Below, piece by piece: positions 17,268 through 24,938 of a stretch of 46,475 nt of DNA (positions are counted from its first letter, which is position 1; the number at the start of each line of letters is the position of its first letter). The notes under the pieces were generated by a model. The model searched no databases and was not told the origin of the DNA. It worked only from the letters and a program-made list of their open reading frames with translations. The DNA is from Leptolyngbya sp. PCC 6406 (GTDB lineage: Bacteria; Cyanobacteriota; Cyanobacteriia; Phormidesmidales; Phormidesmidaceae). Both the position numbers and the translations under genes were made by a program. The stretch is from assembly GCF_000332095.2 (NCBI RefSeq), contig NZ_KI913949.1, positions 501,337 through 547,811 on the forward strand, given 5' to 3'.

Positions 17268-20200
17268 TTAGAGCCCATTGCCAATGAGGATAAACGGAGC
17301 CCAGTAGTAGGGATGGGCCAGCGTTCCCCCCGGTACCAAGCGTTGCCCCGTTACGGTGCTGATCAACTCCACCGAGCCCCGCTGCCCCCCCACCGCCGAA
17401 AAATCGTTAGTAATCAACGCTGCCTGAGCCGCCTGCAACGCCGCCGTCTTGGTCATGCCCAGGGCCAGAGCGTCATAGAACGCCGTCATGAGAACCTGGG
17501 TACCCTGGTCACTCACTGCCCACAGGGAGGCGATCACCGCCTTTGCCCCCCGCCGCTGGAACTGATAGCCCAGCCCCAGAATTTGCTCGCCGTTGTTGTC
17601 AAAACCTCCCAACCCAGTCTCACAGGCACTCAACACCACCAGGTCAATGTGAGATAAGGACCAAGAGCCAATGTCCCGCAGCGTAGGGGCATCGCCATTG
17701 CCAAGGAGAATGAAGGAATCCGTTGGGTCACCGGGGACAAAGACCCCATGGGTGGCGAAGTGGAGAATATTGGCGCTGCCCAATTCCAGCAGCACCGTAT
17801 CTAGGTCAAAGGCTTGGTCAATCAGGGCGACGGTGTTGGGCAGGGCCGCTTGCAGCAGACTCACCTCTTCCCCGGCATAGAGTAACCCCCGCAGGTTGAA
17901 GGCACCCACGGGGTGAACTATCCCCACATCGGCAAAGGCTCCCGCCAAGATGCGGGGGGCGGCTTGGGGCTGGGCGGTCAATTCCTCTAGGGAGAGAGCG
18001 GTGATGTGGTTGATGCGGAACCGTTCTGTTAACCACTGGTCGCCATCGTGGAGGGCGGCGAGGGGAATGTAGCGCAGGTTGGCATCGGGGGCATAGAGCA
18101 GGGTCGTCACCCCCGCCGCCGCCAGGTCTGCTTCCAGGGGTTCAATTAGCCAGCGGTAGAGTTGCTGGGCGGGGGTTTGGGCATCGCTGCCGGGATTTTC
18201 TAGGGCTTGGCGAAAGGCGAGGATGGCGGCATTCAACTCCGCCCGCCCCACAGCGACGGTGCGGCGCAGGGGTTCAGTATCGGCGGTGGTGATCACCAGT
18301 TCTAGGCGATCCTCCAGGACCAGGGGATAGATCAGGGCGGCATCGAGGCTGTCCAGGTTGTTGCGCAGGGCGGAGAGTCCCTCTAGGTCAACGGTCTGTC
18401 GCAGTACCTGGGGGCTGAGGGCCGCTAGGAGGGCTTGGATTTCGGGATCCTCAGCAAAGCGGTTGAACTGGGCGGCCAGGGCTTGCTCTAGACGCACCAG
18501 GTCTTGCAGCCGTTGGGTTTCTGCGGGGGTGAGGTTGCCGCTGCGTTGTCGCTGACTGAGCTGCGCCCGCTCTTGGCCCAGGGCAATGGCGCTGGCCTGC
18601 AATTGGTTGTATTGGTCGAGGATGCTCTGCTCTGGCCGCAAGTAGTCCACACCGCTGGCGGTGCGGGCATTGCGCTGCACTTCTTGCAGGTAGTCGTCGA
18701 GTTCTTGGACTTTGAGTAGGTCGAGGACGCGCTGGGCTTCGAGGATGCGGTCTTGTTGGAGGAGGAGGTCGGCGAGGAGGCGGTAGCTGTCGGCGACGGT
18801 GTCGGTGAAGGATTGCTGGAGGTCGGTGCTGAGGCCGCGAATGTCGCCCCGGATGGCTTCGCGGATATCGACGCTGGCTTTGAGGAAGATGATGGCCAGT
18901 TCGGGTTGGGCTTGGTCGTTGAGGAGGATGCCGATGTTGCTGAGAGTTCGGGCTTCTTCGGCGCGAGCACCCAACTCGTTGAAGAGGGCGACGGCTTGGC
19001 CAAACTGCTCTAGGGCGCGGTCGGTCTGGCCCAGACGGTCGTAAGCAACGCCCAAATTACCCAGGGCATAGCCTTCCCCAGCACGGTTGCCAATCTCGCG
19101 GGCGATCGCCAGGTCTTGTTCATAGAAGTCAATGGCGCGGGAGTACTGACCCAGGCTGGCGTAAGCAACGCCCAAATTGCCCAGGGCGCGGCCTTCCCCG
19201 GCCCGGTCGCCAATCTCGCGGGCGATCGCCAGGTGTTGTTCATAGAAATCAATGGCGCGCTCGTACTGGCCCAGGCTGTTGTAAGCATTGCCCAAATTGC
19301 CCAGGGCGCTGCCTTCCCCTGCCCGGTCTCCAATCTCGCGGGCGATCGCCAGCCGTTGTTCATAGAGGTCAATGGCGCGGTCGTACTGGCCCAGATTGCT
19401 ATAAGCCACGCCCAAATTGCCCAGGGCGCTGCCTTCCCCTGCCCGGTCTCCAATCTCGCGGGAGATCGCCAGCCGTTGTTCATAGAGGTCAATGGCGCGA
19501 TTGTACTGGCCCAGGTTTCGGTAAGCAATGCCCAAATTGCCTAGGGCGCGGCCTGCCCCTGCCCGGTCGCCAATCTCGCGAGCGATCACCAAGGATTGTT
19601 CATGGAAGTCAATGGCGCGCTCGTACTGGCCCAGGCTGAGATAAGCATTGCCCAAATTGCCCAGGGCGCTGCCTTCCCCAGCGCGATCGCCAAGCTCGCG
19701 GGCAATCGCTAAGTCTTGTTCATGGAACTCAATGGCGCGGCGATAATCCCCCAGGCTGTCGTAAGCATTGCCCAAATTGCCCAGGGCGCGGCCTTCACCA
19801 GCCCGGTCGCCAATCTCGCGGGCGATCGCCAGGGCCTGTTCATAGAGGTCAATGGCGCGGTCGTACTGGCCCAGGTTGCGGTAAGCAATGCCCAAATTGC
19901 CTAGGGCGCGGCCTTCCCCGGTGCGATTCCCTGCTGCCCGGTAGAGTTCTAAAGCTCGTTCCCAAGAGGCCAATGCTTCACGAAACTGACTACGGTTGTA
20001 CTGTTCAATCCCTAAATCTAGAAGTCGATCCGCTTCTTCTAGACGACTATCCGCCTGGGTCAAAATCTGCGGCGGTTCCGCCAATAGGGGCGACGGCTCC
20101 ATCTGTGGCCCTTCCCCGTTCAGTGGGTCAAGAGCCCAGGGTTCTTGTATCGTTCCTAACCGCAACGGGTCACCCGCGCCAAAGAACCCTGGGCTCTGGG

Positions 20201-20441
20201 TCACCCCCAAGGGGACAGGTTCCTCAACGGCAGCGGGGCGGGTAATCGGATCAGTCGTCAGGAACCTGTCCCCGACCCCCCGCAACCCATCATGGACCGG
20301 GTGCTTCCAAAGCACCCGGTCCCTCGCCGCCTCACCCGATCGCGCCGCCTGCAACGGCTGCAACCCACCCACCAATTGCACCACAGGCATCAGCAACGTA
20401 GAGCAGAGGGCAAAACTAAGCAGCTTGGCGGGGCGGGCCAT
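17268..20441 (-). CDS. Exported TPR-CHAT protein (caspase-like protease domain)
   Basis: A 1057-residue protein from the ATG at 20441, chosen because it gives a signal peptide (MARPAKLLSFALCSTLLMP); the frame extends 43 codons further upstream without protein character. After a Pro/Gly-rich linker (about 35-110) come TPRs, at least eight near-identical 40-residue units (GEGRALGNLGNAY.SLGQYDRAI type) coded by 120-bp DNA repeats. A helical region follows, then a CHAT domain with His898 (HFATHG) and Cys940 (SACETG), the caspase-like dyad. CHAT proteins are cysteine proteases or degenerate relatives; TPR-CHAT proteins are many in cyanobacteria, with unknown substrates. The linker is encoded by three palindromic repeats (see 20132-20322). 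Confidence 0.92.
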   Translation of the reverse strand: MARPAKLLSFALCSTLLMPVVQLVGGLQPLQAARSGEAARDRVLWKHPVHDGLRGVGDRFLTTDPITRPAAVEEPVPLGVTQSPGFFGAGDPLRLGTIQEPWALDPLNGEGPQMEPSPLLAEPPQILTQADSRLEEADRLLDLGIEQYNRSQFREALASWERALELYRAAGNRTGEGRALGNLGIAYRNLGQYDRAIDLYEQALAIAREIGDRAGEGRALGNLGNAYDSLGDYRRAIEFHEQDLAIARELGDRAGEGSALGNLGNAYLSLGQYERAIDFHEQSLVIAREIGDRAGAGRALGNLGIAYRNLGQYNRAIDLYEQRLAISREIGDRAGEGSALGNLGVAYSNLGQYDRAIDLYEQRLAIAREIGDRAGEGSALGNLGNAYNSLGQYERAIDFYEQHLAIAREIGDRAGEGRALGNLGVAYASLGQYSRAIDFYEQDLAIAREIGNRAGEGYALGNLGVAYDRLGQTDRALEQFGQAVALFNELGARAEEARTLSNIGILLNDQAQPELAIIFLKASVDIREAIRGDIRGLSTDLQQSFTDTVADSYRLLADLLLQQDRILEAQRVLDLLKVQELDDYLQEVQRNARTASGVDYLRPEQSILDQYNQLQASAIALGQERAQLSQRQRSGNLTPAETQRLQDLVRLEQALAAQFNRFAEDPEIQALLAALSPQVLRQTVDLEGLSALRNNLDSLDAALIYPLVLEDRLELVITTADTEPLRRTVAVGRAELNAAILAFRQALENPGSDAQTPAQQLYRWLIEPLEADLAAAGVTTLLYAPDANLRYIPLAALHDGDQWLTERFRINHITALSLEELTAQPQAAPRILAGAFADVGIVHPVGAFNLRGLLYAGEEVSLLQAALPNTVALIDQAFDLDTVLLELGSANILHFATHGVFVPGDPTDSFILLGNGDAPTLRDIGSWSLSHIDLVVLSACETGLGGFDNNGEQILGLGYQFQRRGAKAVIASLWAVSDQGTQVLMTAFYDALALGMTKTAALQAAQAALITNDFSAVGGQRGSVELISTVTGQRLVPGGTLAHPYYWAPFILIGNGL
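19001..19950 (-). repeat. 120-bp coding repeats of the TPR block
   Basis: Eight consecutive units of 120 bp, each encoding one TPR of the CHAT protein, are highly alike at the DNA level, especially the block for ALGNLG and the HIP1-containing block for LAIAREIGDRA. This degree of DNA similarity indicates recent unit duplication or gene conversion. Unit number may vary between strains and may be wrong in a short-read assembly. Confidence 0.85.
20132..20322. repeat. Three palindromic repeats inside the CHAT gene
   Basis: Three successive inverted repeats lie in the N-terminal coding region. Arms: GAGCCCAGGGTTCTT (20132-20146) with AAGAACCCTGGGCTC (20182-20196); GGGGACAGGTTCCT (20211-20224) with AGGAACCTGTCCCC (20260-20273); GGACCGGGTGCTT (20294-20306) with AAGCACCCGGTCC (20310-20322). 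The second has the same arm pattern as the intergenic elements at 23999-24119 and 24713-24834. They encode most of the linker between signal peptide and TPRs without breaking the frame. Confidence 0.88.
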
Positions 20442-20517
20442 GGGGCAATCTCCAGCATGGGGATAACACCCATCACTATTGCTGAGCCCCGCCAGCTTAT
20501 TCAACCGTAACCCGATC

Positions 20518-20850
20518 CTGGCTCCCAGTCTCCGGCTGGGAGCCCCCGGTAGCGGCTCCGCCGCCAGCACCCTAGAGGCAGAGCCTCAGCGGCGGGTACC
20601 CAGGCAGAGCCAGGGCACAAGGGAGCCGCCCGACTCCACTGGCTCCCAGCCGGAGACTGGGAGCCCCCGGTAGCGGCTCCGCCGCCGAGCCCCAGAGGCA
20701 GAGCCTCAGCGGCGGTACCCAGGCAGAGCCAGGGCACCAGGGAGCCGCCCCGCGACTCCACTGGCTCCCAGTCTCCGGCTGGGATCTCCCGGTGGCGGCT
20801 CCGCCGCCAGCACCCTAGAAGCAGAGCCTCAGCGGCGGTACCCAGGCAAT
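20518..20850. repeat. Three tandem 121-122 bp palindromic units
   Basis: Units start with CTGGCTCCCAG at 20518, 20639 and 20761. Each contains the arms GGCTCCCAG..CTGGGAGCC, then GCGGCTCCGCCGCC and GAGGCAGAGCCTCAGCGGCGG, which can fold into nested hairpins. The third unit is cut short near 20850. Related pieces occur at 23050-23085 and 23596-23720. The stretch fills the 440-bp gap between the CHAT gene and the PIN toxin gene; no gene is seen in it. Confidence 0.88.
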
Positions 20851-20885
20851 CGTAGGGTGGGTCGAACAGAGTGCGATTCGTAACA

Positions 20886-21317
20886 TCAAAGCGAAGACAG
20901 GGCTTGCAGGATTTGCTGTGGGGTTTTGCGGCCTAAGGTCGTGCCATCAAAATCCTTGTCAAAGCTAACAAAGGTGAGTTGAAAAGCTACTGCCACCACA
21001 TATTGATAGGCGTCATCGTAATCAAGCTGCTGTTGTTGCATCGTAACGACAACCCTGGACAGTTCTGTAGGGCTCAAGCTCAAGAGGCCAACAGCCCCCT
21101 CAATGAATACATCCTGCACAAACTGTTCAAATGCAGTCCCCAGTTGCCGCCGCATCATGGCTAAAGCGATGGAATGCAGGGTAAAGTCCGTCATCGCCAG
21201 TTGATCAGACGGTAGTTTGGCCAACAACTGTCCAACAATGTCGGATTGCTGCTGGTCGAGTAAGCGTTCTAGCCAAATATTGGTATCAATCAGGTACACT
21301 GCTGCCCCATTGTTCAA
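20886..21317 (-). CDS. PIN-domain ribonuclease toxin (VapC-like)
   Basis: A 143-residue PIN protein. Seen: YLIDTNIWLERLL with D11, a conserved DFTLHSIALAM segment, LDYDDAYQYVVA with paired acidic residues, and a C-terminal FVSFDKDFD. These are the acidic positions of PIN nucleases that cleave RNA. The gene overlaps the stop of an antitoxin gene by 32 bp. An internal GTG (21299) could be the true start. Among the seven toxin loci in the window, this is the only toxin that appears complete. Confidence 0.88.
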   Translation of the reverse strand: MNNGAAVYLIDTNIWLERLLDQQQSDIVGQLLAKLPSDQLAMTDFTLHSIALAMMRRQLGTAFEQFVQDVFIEGAVGLLSLSPTELSRVVVTMQQQQLDYDDAYQYVVAVAFQLTFVSFDKDFDGTTLGRKTPQQILQALSSL

Positions 21318-21510
21318 CGGTTTCCTGTTGGAGGCTGAGCCCTGTGTACTGGTCTCGATAGGTCGCCATTGCCCCTGCCCAAGTTTGCTTGAGCGGCTGG
21401 GCCGAAGACCGGGTGTATTGCCGCAGTAACGTCTGAATCAACATAATCACCTGCTGTTGTAGCGCAGGGGGCAATGCGTCTAGCTGCTTGAGGGTAGGGT
21501 GCATGTCCAT
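21286..21510 (-). CDS. Antitoxin of the PIN toxin
   Basis: A 74-residue protein directly upstream of and overlapping the PIN toxin gene. The N-terminal half (LKQLDALPPALQQQVIMLIQTLL) resembles DUF2281-type antitoxin starts; the C-terminal part is short and polar, as in toxin-binding tails. No DNA-binding fold is obvious. The role as antitoxin follows from gene order and overlap. Confidence 0.7.
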   Translation of the reverse strand: MDMHPTLKQLDALPPALQQQVIMLIQTLLRQYTRSSAQPLKQTWAGAMATYRDQYTGLSLQQETVEQWGSSVPD

Positions 21511-21598
21511 AATTGATGATTAGGTCTTTCAATCGTAGCTGAGTTGAGGGGACACCCATAAAGCGCACCAACGTGGCTGGGTTCAGCGGTTCTGTAGG

Positions 21599-23023
21599 AT
21601 GGGGAAACGATTTACTGGCGAAAGGAAGACAAGATCTATGCTCGCGTGGTTCTCGGTTTTAATGCTGGCTGCGGCCCCGGTAGCGGCGGCAGCGGAGTCG
21701 CCCGTGGCCCAGGCCCCGGCGGAGATGGTGCGGCCCCAGGAAGTGCGGCCCCTACCCGGTGGTCTAGACACCGTGCCCGTATTCAACAGCAATAGCCCGG
21801 AATTAGTCCTAGAGCCGGGAATTTTACTATCCACCTTTCCCCCAGCAGGAATGGCCCACCCCGAAGCCCATCTGAACTATGCCCTCTCGGGGCGGTTCGA
21901 CATCTTTGCCCACCACGTCGCCCGCGCCCCCCAACCCGATGACCTCACCAGCCTGTACCTGGGCATCGTGGTGCATAACCCAGGGCGGGAACCCGTGACC
22001 GTGACCCTTCTGCAAGGGGCCAGCTACCTCAGCCAGCCCGATGCCCCCTTTTTCGTCATTGATGACTTTATCGAGCATTCCCCCTGGGTTCCCGCCTTTG
22101 CAGGGCCGGGGAGTCGAGTGTCAGGGGATTTTTTGGCGGGGCGATCGCAGTCAGACCGATTCCCCACCCAGGTGATCATTCCCCCCGGCCAGAGCACCCT
22201 GCTGCTGAATGAACCCATCCCGGTGCGCACCCTAGAGCCCCCCCTCAATGGTCGCTCCACCCTGATTCGGCTCCAGAGCAGTGGCCCCGTCTATGTGGCC
22301 AGCCTCGCCCGCTATGCCCCCATCACCTGGTATGACATCGAGCGGCCTCCCACCCTGGCGGAATGGGAATCCCTGCTGCGGGAAAGTCCCGTAGCGGGGC
22401 CGCGCGATCGCGCCCCCACCCCCCTGGGCAGTACCAACGCCTTTATCTATGGTCGGGTCGCCGGGGTAGCGATCGGCTCCCAATGGCGAGCCACCCTCAC
22501 CGACGAGGGGAGCCCCCACTTGGCCATCCCCGCCCCCGGTGCCGCCTTCTCCTACGGCATCAGCACCCTCTACCAGGGCCGATTGGGCACGGGGCAAAAC
22601 CAGAGCGCCAACCTGGCCGTCCGCTATGCCGATACCGCCTACGAAGCCCATGGCAACTACGGCATTCAGTACAGCCTCACCCTGCCCCTGCACAACCCCA
22701 CCCCCACCCCCCAATGGGTAACGGTGGCTTTGGAAACCCCCATTAAAGAAGATGTTCTGAGTACCCCCGGCCTCCGCTTCCTCAACTCCCCCACCGCCCC
22801 AGTGTTTTTCCGGGGGCCAGTGCGGATTAGCCACCGGGATGAAACCGGGCGGCGGCGGGTGCGGTTTATTCACCTGGTACAGCGGCGGGGCCAGATGGGT
22901 CGCCCCCTAGTGGAAGTGCTGATTCCACCCAACCAAGTGCAACAGGTACAGGTGGATCTCCTCTACCCCGCCGATGCCACTCCCCCCCAAGTCTTAACCG
23001 TCCAAACCCTTCCCAGCCCATAA
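21599..23023 (+). CDS. DUF3370 family exported protein
   Basis: A 474-residue protein. A signal peptide (MLAWFSVLMLAAAPVAAAAES) starts at the ATG at 21638; the frame also opens 13 codons earlier at 21599 with a basic extension, so the real start may be either. The mature part has MVRPQEVRPLPGGLDTVPVFNSN, LSGRFDIFAHH and GNYGIQYSLTLPLHNPT blocks (partly quoted), characteristic of DUF3370, a cyanobacterial family of unknown function thought to be in the cell envelope. The C-terminus overlaps on the opposite strand with the run-on of a truncated toxin. Confidence 0.88.
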   Translation: MGKRFTGERKTRSMLAWFSVLMLAAAPVAAAAESPVAQAPAEMVRPQEVRPLPGGLDTVPVFNSNSPELVLEPGILLSTFPPAGMAHPEAHLNYALSGRFDIFAHHVARAPQPDDLTSLYLGIVVHNPGREPVTVTLLQGASYLSQPDAPFFVIDDFIEHSPWVPAFAGPGSRVSGDFLAGRSQSDRFPTQVIIPPGQSTLLLNEPIPVRTLEPPLNGRSTLIRLQSSGPVYVASLARYAPITWYDIERPPTLAEWESLLRESPVAGPRDRAPTPLGSTNAFIYGRVAGVAIGSQWRATLTDEGSPHLAIPAPGAAFSYGISTLYQGRLGTGQNQSANLAVRYADTAYEAHGNYGIQYSLTLPLHNPTPTPQWVTVALETPIKEDVLSTPGLRFLNSPTAPVFFRGPVRISHRDETGRRRVRFIHLVQRRGQMGRPLVEVLIPPNQVQQVQVDLLYPADATPPQVLTVQTLPSP

Positions 23024-23320
23024 CCCCCGCCCAGGGACGGACCATCTGCACCCGATGGCTCCTAGCCTTCGGCTGGGAGCCTGAGGCACCAGGCCAATGA
23101 CCGACGGCTTGAGTAACCCAGCCCCTTGCCATTGGATGATCGGGGCTTCGCCAAACAACAAGGGGCTTCTCACCTGACTGGTAACAGCAATCAAGATCAG
23201 GTCAGGACGGTTTGCTGTGTAATCTGCTGAACTGACTACAACAGCAGGGCGCTTCTTGAGTGCATTTTGGGCGGTAAAAGGAAAAGGCACCAGCACCACA
23301 GAGCCAAATTCACAGGTCAT
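22994..23320 (-). pseudogene. Truncated MazF/PemK-type toxin gene
   Basis: From the ATG at 23320, overlapping the antitoxin stop, the frame reads a MazF-type start: EFGSVVLVPFPFTAQNALKKRPAVVVSS, then DLILIAVTSQV and LLKPSVIG (segments quoted). Normal proteins continue about 35 residues with a conserved KL/LG helix. Here homology ends near 23098 and the frame continues through a palindromic repeat (GGCTCCTAGCCTTCGGCTGG) and into the 3' end of the DUF3370 gene on the other strand. A hybrid 108-residue product would be made but the dimerising C-terminal helix is gone. Confidence 0.72.
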
Positions 23321-23519
23321 CGTAGGCGGCATCCTCCAGATTATCCCAAACCTGAGCAAACGCAGCTTCAGCCCCCTGGGCAGCAGCCGTGACCAGCGCC
23401 CGATCCTGAGAGCGCTGATGCAAAAAGTCGATAAAGTCTTCAATTTCAGCAAGCTGACTAGAAGAACACTGACGAATTTTGCCTAGAATCTGCTGTTCTT
23501 TTTCTGAAAGCATTGGCAT
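23310..23519 (-). CDS. Antitoxin of the MazF-like toxin (DUF2281-like)
   Basis: A 69-residue protein from the ATG at 23519: MPMLSEKEQQILGKIRQCSS, then IEDFIDFLHQRSQ and a C-terminal acidic tail (LEDAAYDDL). The E-IEDFIDFL segment is typical of DUF2281-type antitoxins. It overlaps the toxin gene by 11 bp. The frame looks intact while the toxin is truncated. Confidence 0.72.
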   Translation of the reverse strand: MPMLSEKEQQILGKIRQCSSSQLAEIEDFIDFLHQRSQDRALVTAAAQGAEAAFAQVWDNLEDAAYDDL

Positions 23520-23595
23520 GGTATTTCCCTTGCGTGGATCAGTAACCATAGGCGGATCAGCCACAAGTCAATTCTCGCGCTAAATCATCAAAATT

Positions 23596-23720
23596 CACTT
23601 ACCCCTGGCTCCTAGCCTCGGCGGGGAGTGCCCAGGCGGAGGCTCCTAGCCTCCGCCGCCCGGAACCGAGGCCCCACCTCGGCAGGGAGTGCCCAGGCGG
23701 AGCCTGAGGCACCAGGCCAG
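23596..23720. repeat. Palindromic repeats of the GGCTCCTAGCC family
   Basis: Short self-complementary pieces such as GGAGGCTCCTAGCCTCC, CCCAGGCGGAG and CCGAGGCCCCACCTCGG lie between the antitoxin at 23310 and the next repeat. They share sequence with 23050-23085 and with the tandem block at 20518. No gene is seen between 23565 and 24186. A further repeat typical of cyanobacteria (GTAGGGTGCAT ... AATGCACCG) lies at about 23866-23920. Confidence 0.75.
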
Positions 23721-23726
23721 GGCACT

Positions 23727-23840
23727 AGTACTGGCTGGGCGGTGCAAATACCCTAACCGTTCTATCGTGGTACACCTCGGCCCCTCACCCTAGCCCTCTC
23801 CCACGGGGAGAGGGGACCGGAAAATATTAGGCTGGTGCAT
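23727..23840 (+). repeat. Dispersed repeat, inverted partner of 27200-27318
   Basis: The sequence from TAGTACTGG through CCGTTCTATCGTGG, CTCGGCCCCTC, CCTAGCCCTCTCCCA and GGCTGGTGC matches the reverse complement of 27200-27318 with few changes over about 115 bp. The pair therefore forms a long inverted repeat around the relBE remnant, the PucC-like gene and the phosphatase gene. Confidence 0.85.
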
Positions 23841-23998
23841 CATCAGGTTTGATTTTCAGGGTTTCGTAGGGTGCATAGCGCTAAGGCGCGGCTTCGCCCA
23901 CGCGAAGCAATGCACCGCAGAAAGGCAACGCCTAGGGTAAATGGTCACAGGATTTCCGCCCCAGAGCACTCGGGGATCTACCTAGAACTCTATAGTTC

Positions 23999-24119
23999 TG
24001 GGCTGGGGGAGCTGATTCAGCGTTATAAAGAAATCTGATTTCTGGGGAGGGGCAGGAGACGGGTTCCTCGGAAGATTGGCGCTGGGGTATCTGGCCTATC
24101 AACTAGGAACCCGTCCCCT
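23999..24119 (+). repeat. Direct repeat left of the RelE locus
   Basis: Starts TGGGCTGGGGGAGCTGATTC and ends in AGGAACCCGTCCCC; it has inverted arms GACGGGTTCCT and AGGAACCCGTC. A direct copy lies at 24713-24834, just after the toxin gene, and a shorter piece at about 24150-24170. The same arms appear inside the CHAT gene. Confidence 0.85.
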
Positions 24120-24216
24120 TGAACCTTGTCGCTGGGGTATTCAACCCGCTGGCGAGGAACCCGTCCCCTACAACCCCCGCGCTAGGATGGCAATACCTTT
24201 TTTGACTAGAGCAGCG

Positions 24217-24453
24217 ATGACGACCCTGCCCTGCACCGCCCCCATAGCGTTGGAACTTCCCGCCCTGCCGCGCCCCGCATTGGATGAGCTGTACCATCTT
24301 CTCCAGTATCTTCAGTTCAAATACAACGTTGACCTAGAGCCGTGCCTGGAGACCCTAGAAGACGAGATCGATAATATTGATGGTGATCTTGCCCTCACTG
24401 AGACCGGGGCAATCCCCCTCAGTCAACTCAAACAATCCTTGGGGCTAGGGTGA
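24217..24453 (+). CDS. Antitoxin-like protein upstream of a RelE-type toxin
   Basis: A 78-residue protein from the ATG at 24217; an earlier ATG at 24187 is possible but its codons lie at the edge of a repeat. It contains a helical ALDELYHLLQYLQFKYN segment and an acidic tail (ETLEDEIDNIDGDLAL), which suit an antitoxin with a toxin-binding C-terminus. Its stop overlaps the GTG start of the RelE toxin gene (GTGA). The open frame is intact. Confidence 0.65.
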   Translation: MTTLPCTAPIALELPALPRPALDELYHLLQYLQFKYNVDLEPCLETLEDEIDNIDGDLALTETGAIPLSQLKQSLGLG

Positions 24454-24710
24454 GTTATGAAATTCTGATCCAGCCCGCTGCTCAGCGGCAATTGAAAAAG
24501 TTGCCCCCAGCAGTGCAAGCTGAACTGATTGTCCAGATAGAGTCCCTCGCGGATGATCCTTGACCCTCTGGGTGCAAAAAGCTGAAGGACAGAGACAACC
24601 GCTATCGGGTGCGGTGGGGAGACTATCGGATTATTTACAGCGTTGAGGATGCAGCCCTCATCATCCGAGTCATTAAGGTGGGACATCGCCGAGATGTCTA
24701 CGAAAGTTGA
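24450..24710 (+). pseudogene. RelE/ParE-type toxin gene with one nonsense mutation
   Basis: Starting at the GTG that overlaps the antitoxin stop, the frame reads SYEILIQPAAQRQLKKLPP, then ADDP, an in-frame TGA (24561-24563, codon 38), then PSGCKKLKDRDN, YRVRWGDYRIIYSV and a terminal KVGHRRDVYES. Apart from the TGA this is a complete 86-residue RelE-family toxin. The family consensus at that spot is DPRPSG, so the change is a single CGA to TGA transition. The rest of the frame is unbroken, showing that inactivation is recent or that the stop is read through. Confidence 0.9.
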
Positions 24711-24712
24711 AC

Positions 24713-24834
24713 TGGGCTGGGGGAGCTTATTCACCGTTAGAAAGAAAACCGATTTCTGGGGGGTGGGGCAGGGGACGGGTTCCTGGGGGGATTTTCCCTG
24801 GGGTAGCTGGCCCGTTGGAGAGGAACCCGTCCCC
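24713..24834 (+). repeat. Direct repeat right of the RelE locus
   Basis: Second copy of the element at 23999-24119: TGGGCTGGGGGAGCTTATTC at the start, GACGGGTTCCTGG and AGGAACCCGTCCCCTCC as inverted arms at the end. With the left copy it brackets the antitoxin-RelE pair within about 830 bp. The 104 bp from 24835 to the next gene hold no other feature I can name. Confidence 0.85.
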
Positions 24835-24938
24835 TCCACACACTCCCCTGGGGCTCCCAGCGGCAGAGGCGGCGATTGACTGTCGTTCTGCCACAATGGT
24901 CAAAGACCGGCCCAGGGGGCCATCGCCCCTCCTAACTT

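Noticed and set aside
18488-19528. Long alternative frames within the TPR-CHAT gene
   Set aside because: They repeat only because the DNA of the TPR units repeats; composition (Ser/Pro/Ala runs) is that of shadow frames.
20442-20570. 43-residue extension of the TPR-CHAT protein
   Set aside because: The ATG at 20441 starts directly with a signal peptide, and the upstream part overlaps the palindromic repeat block.
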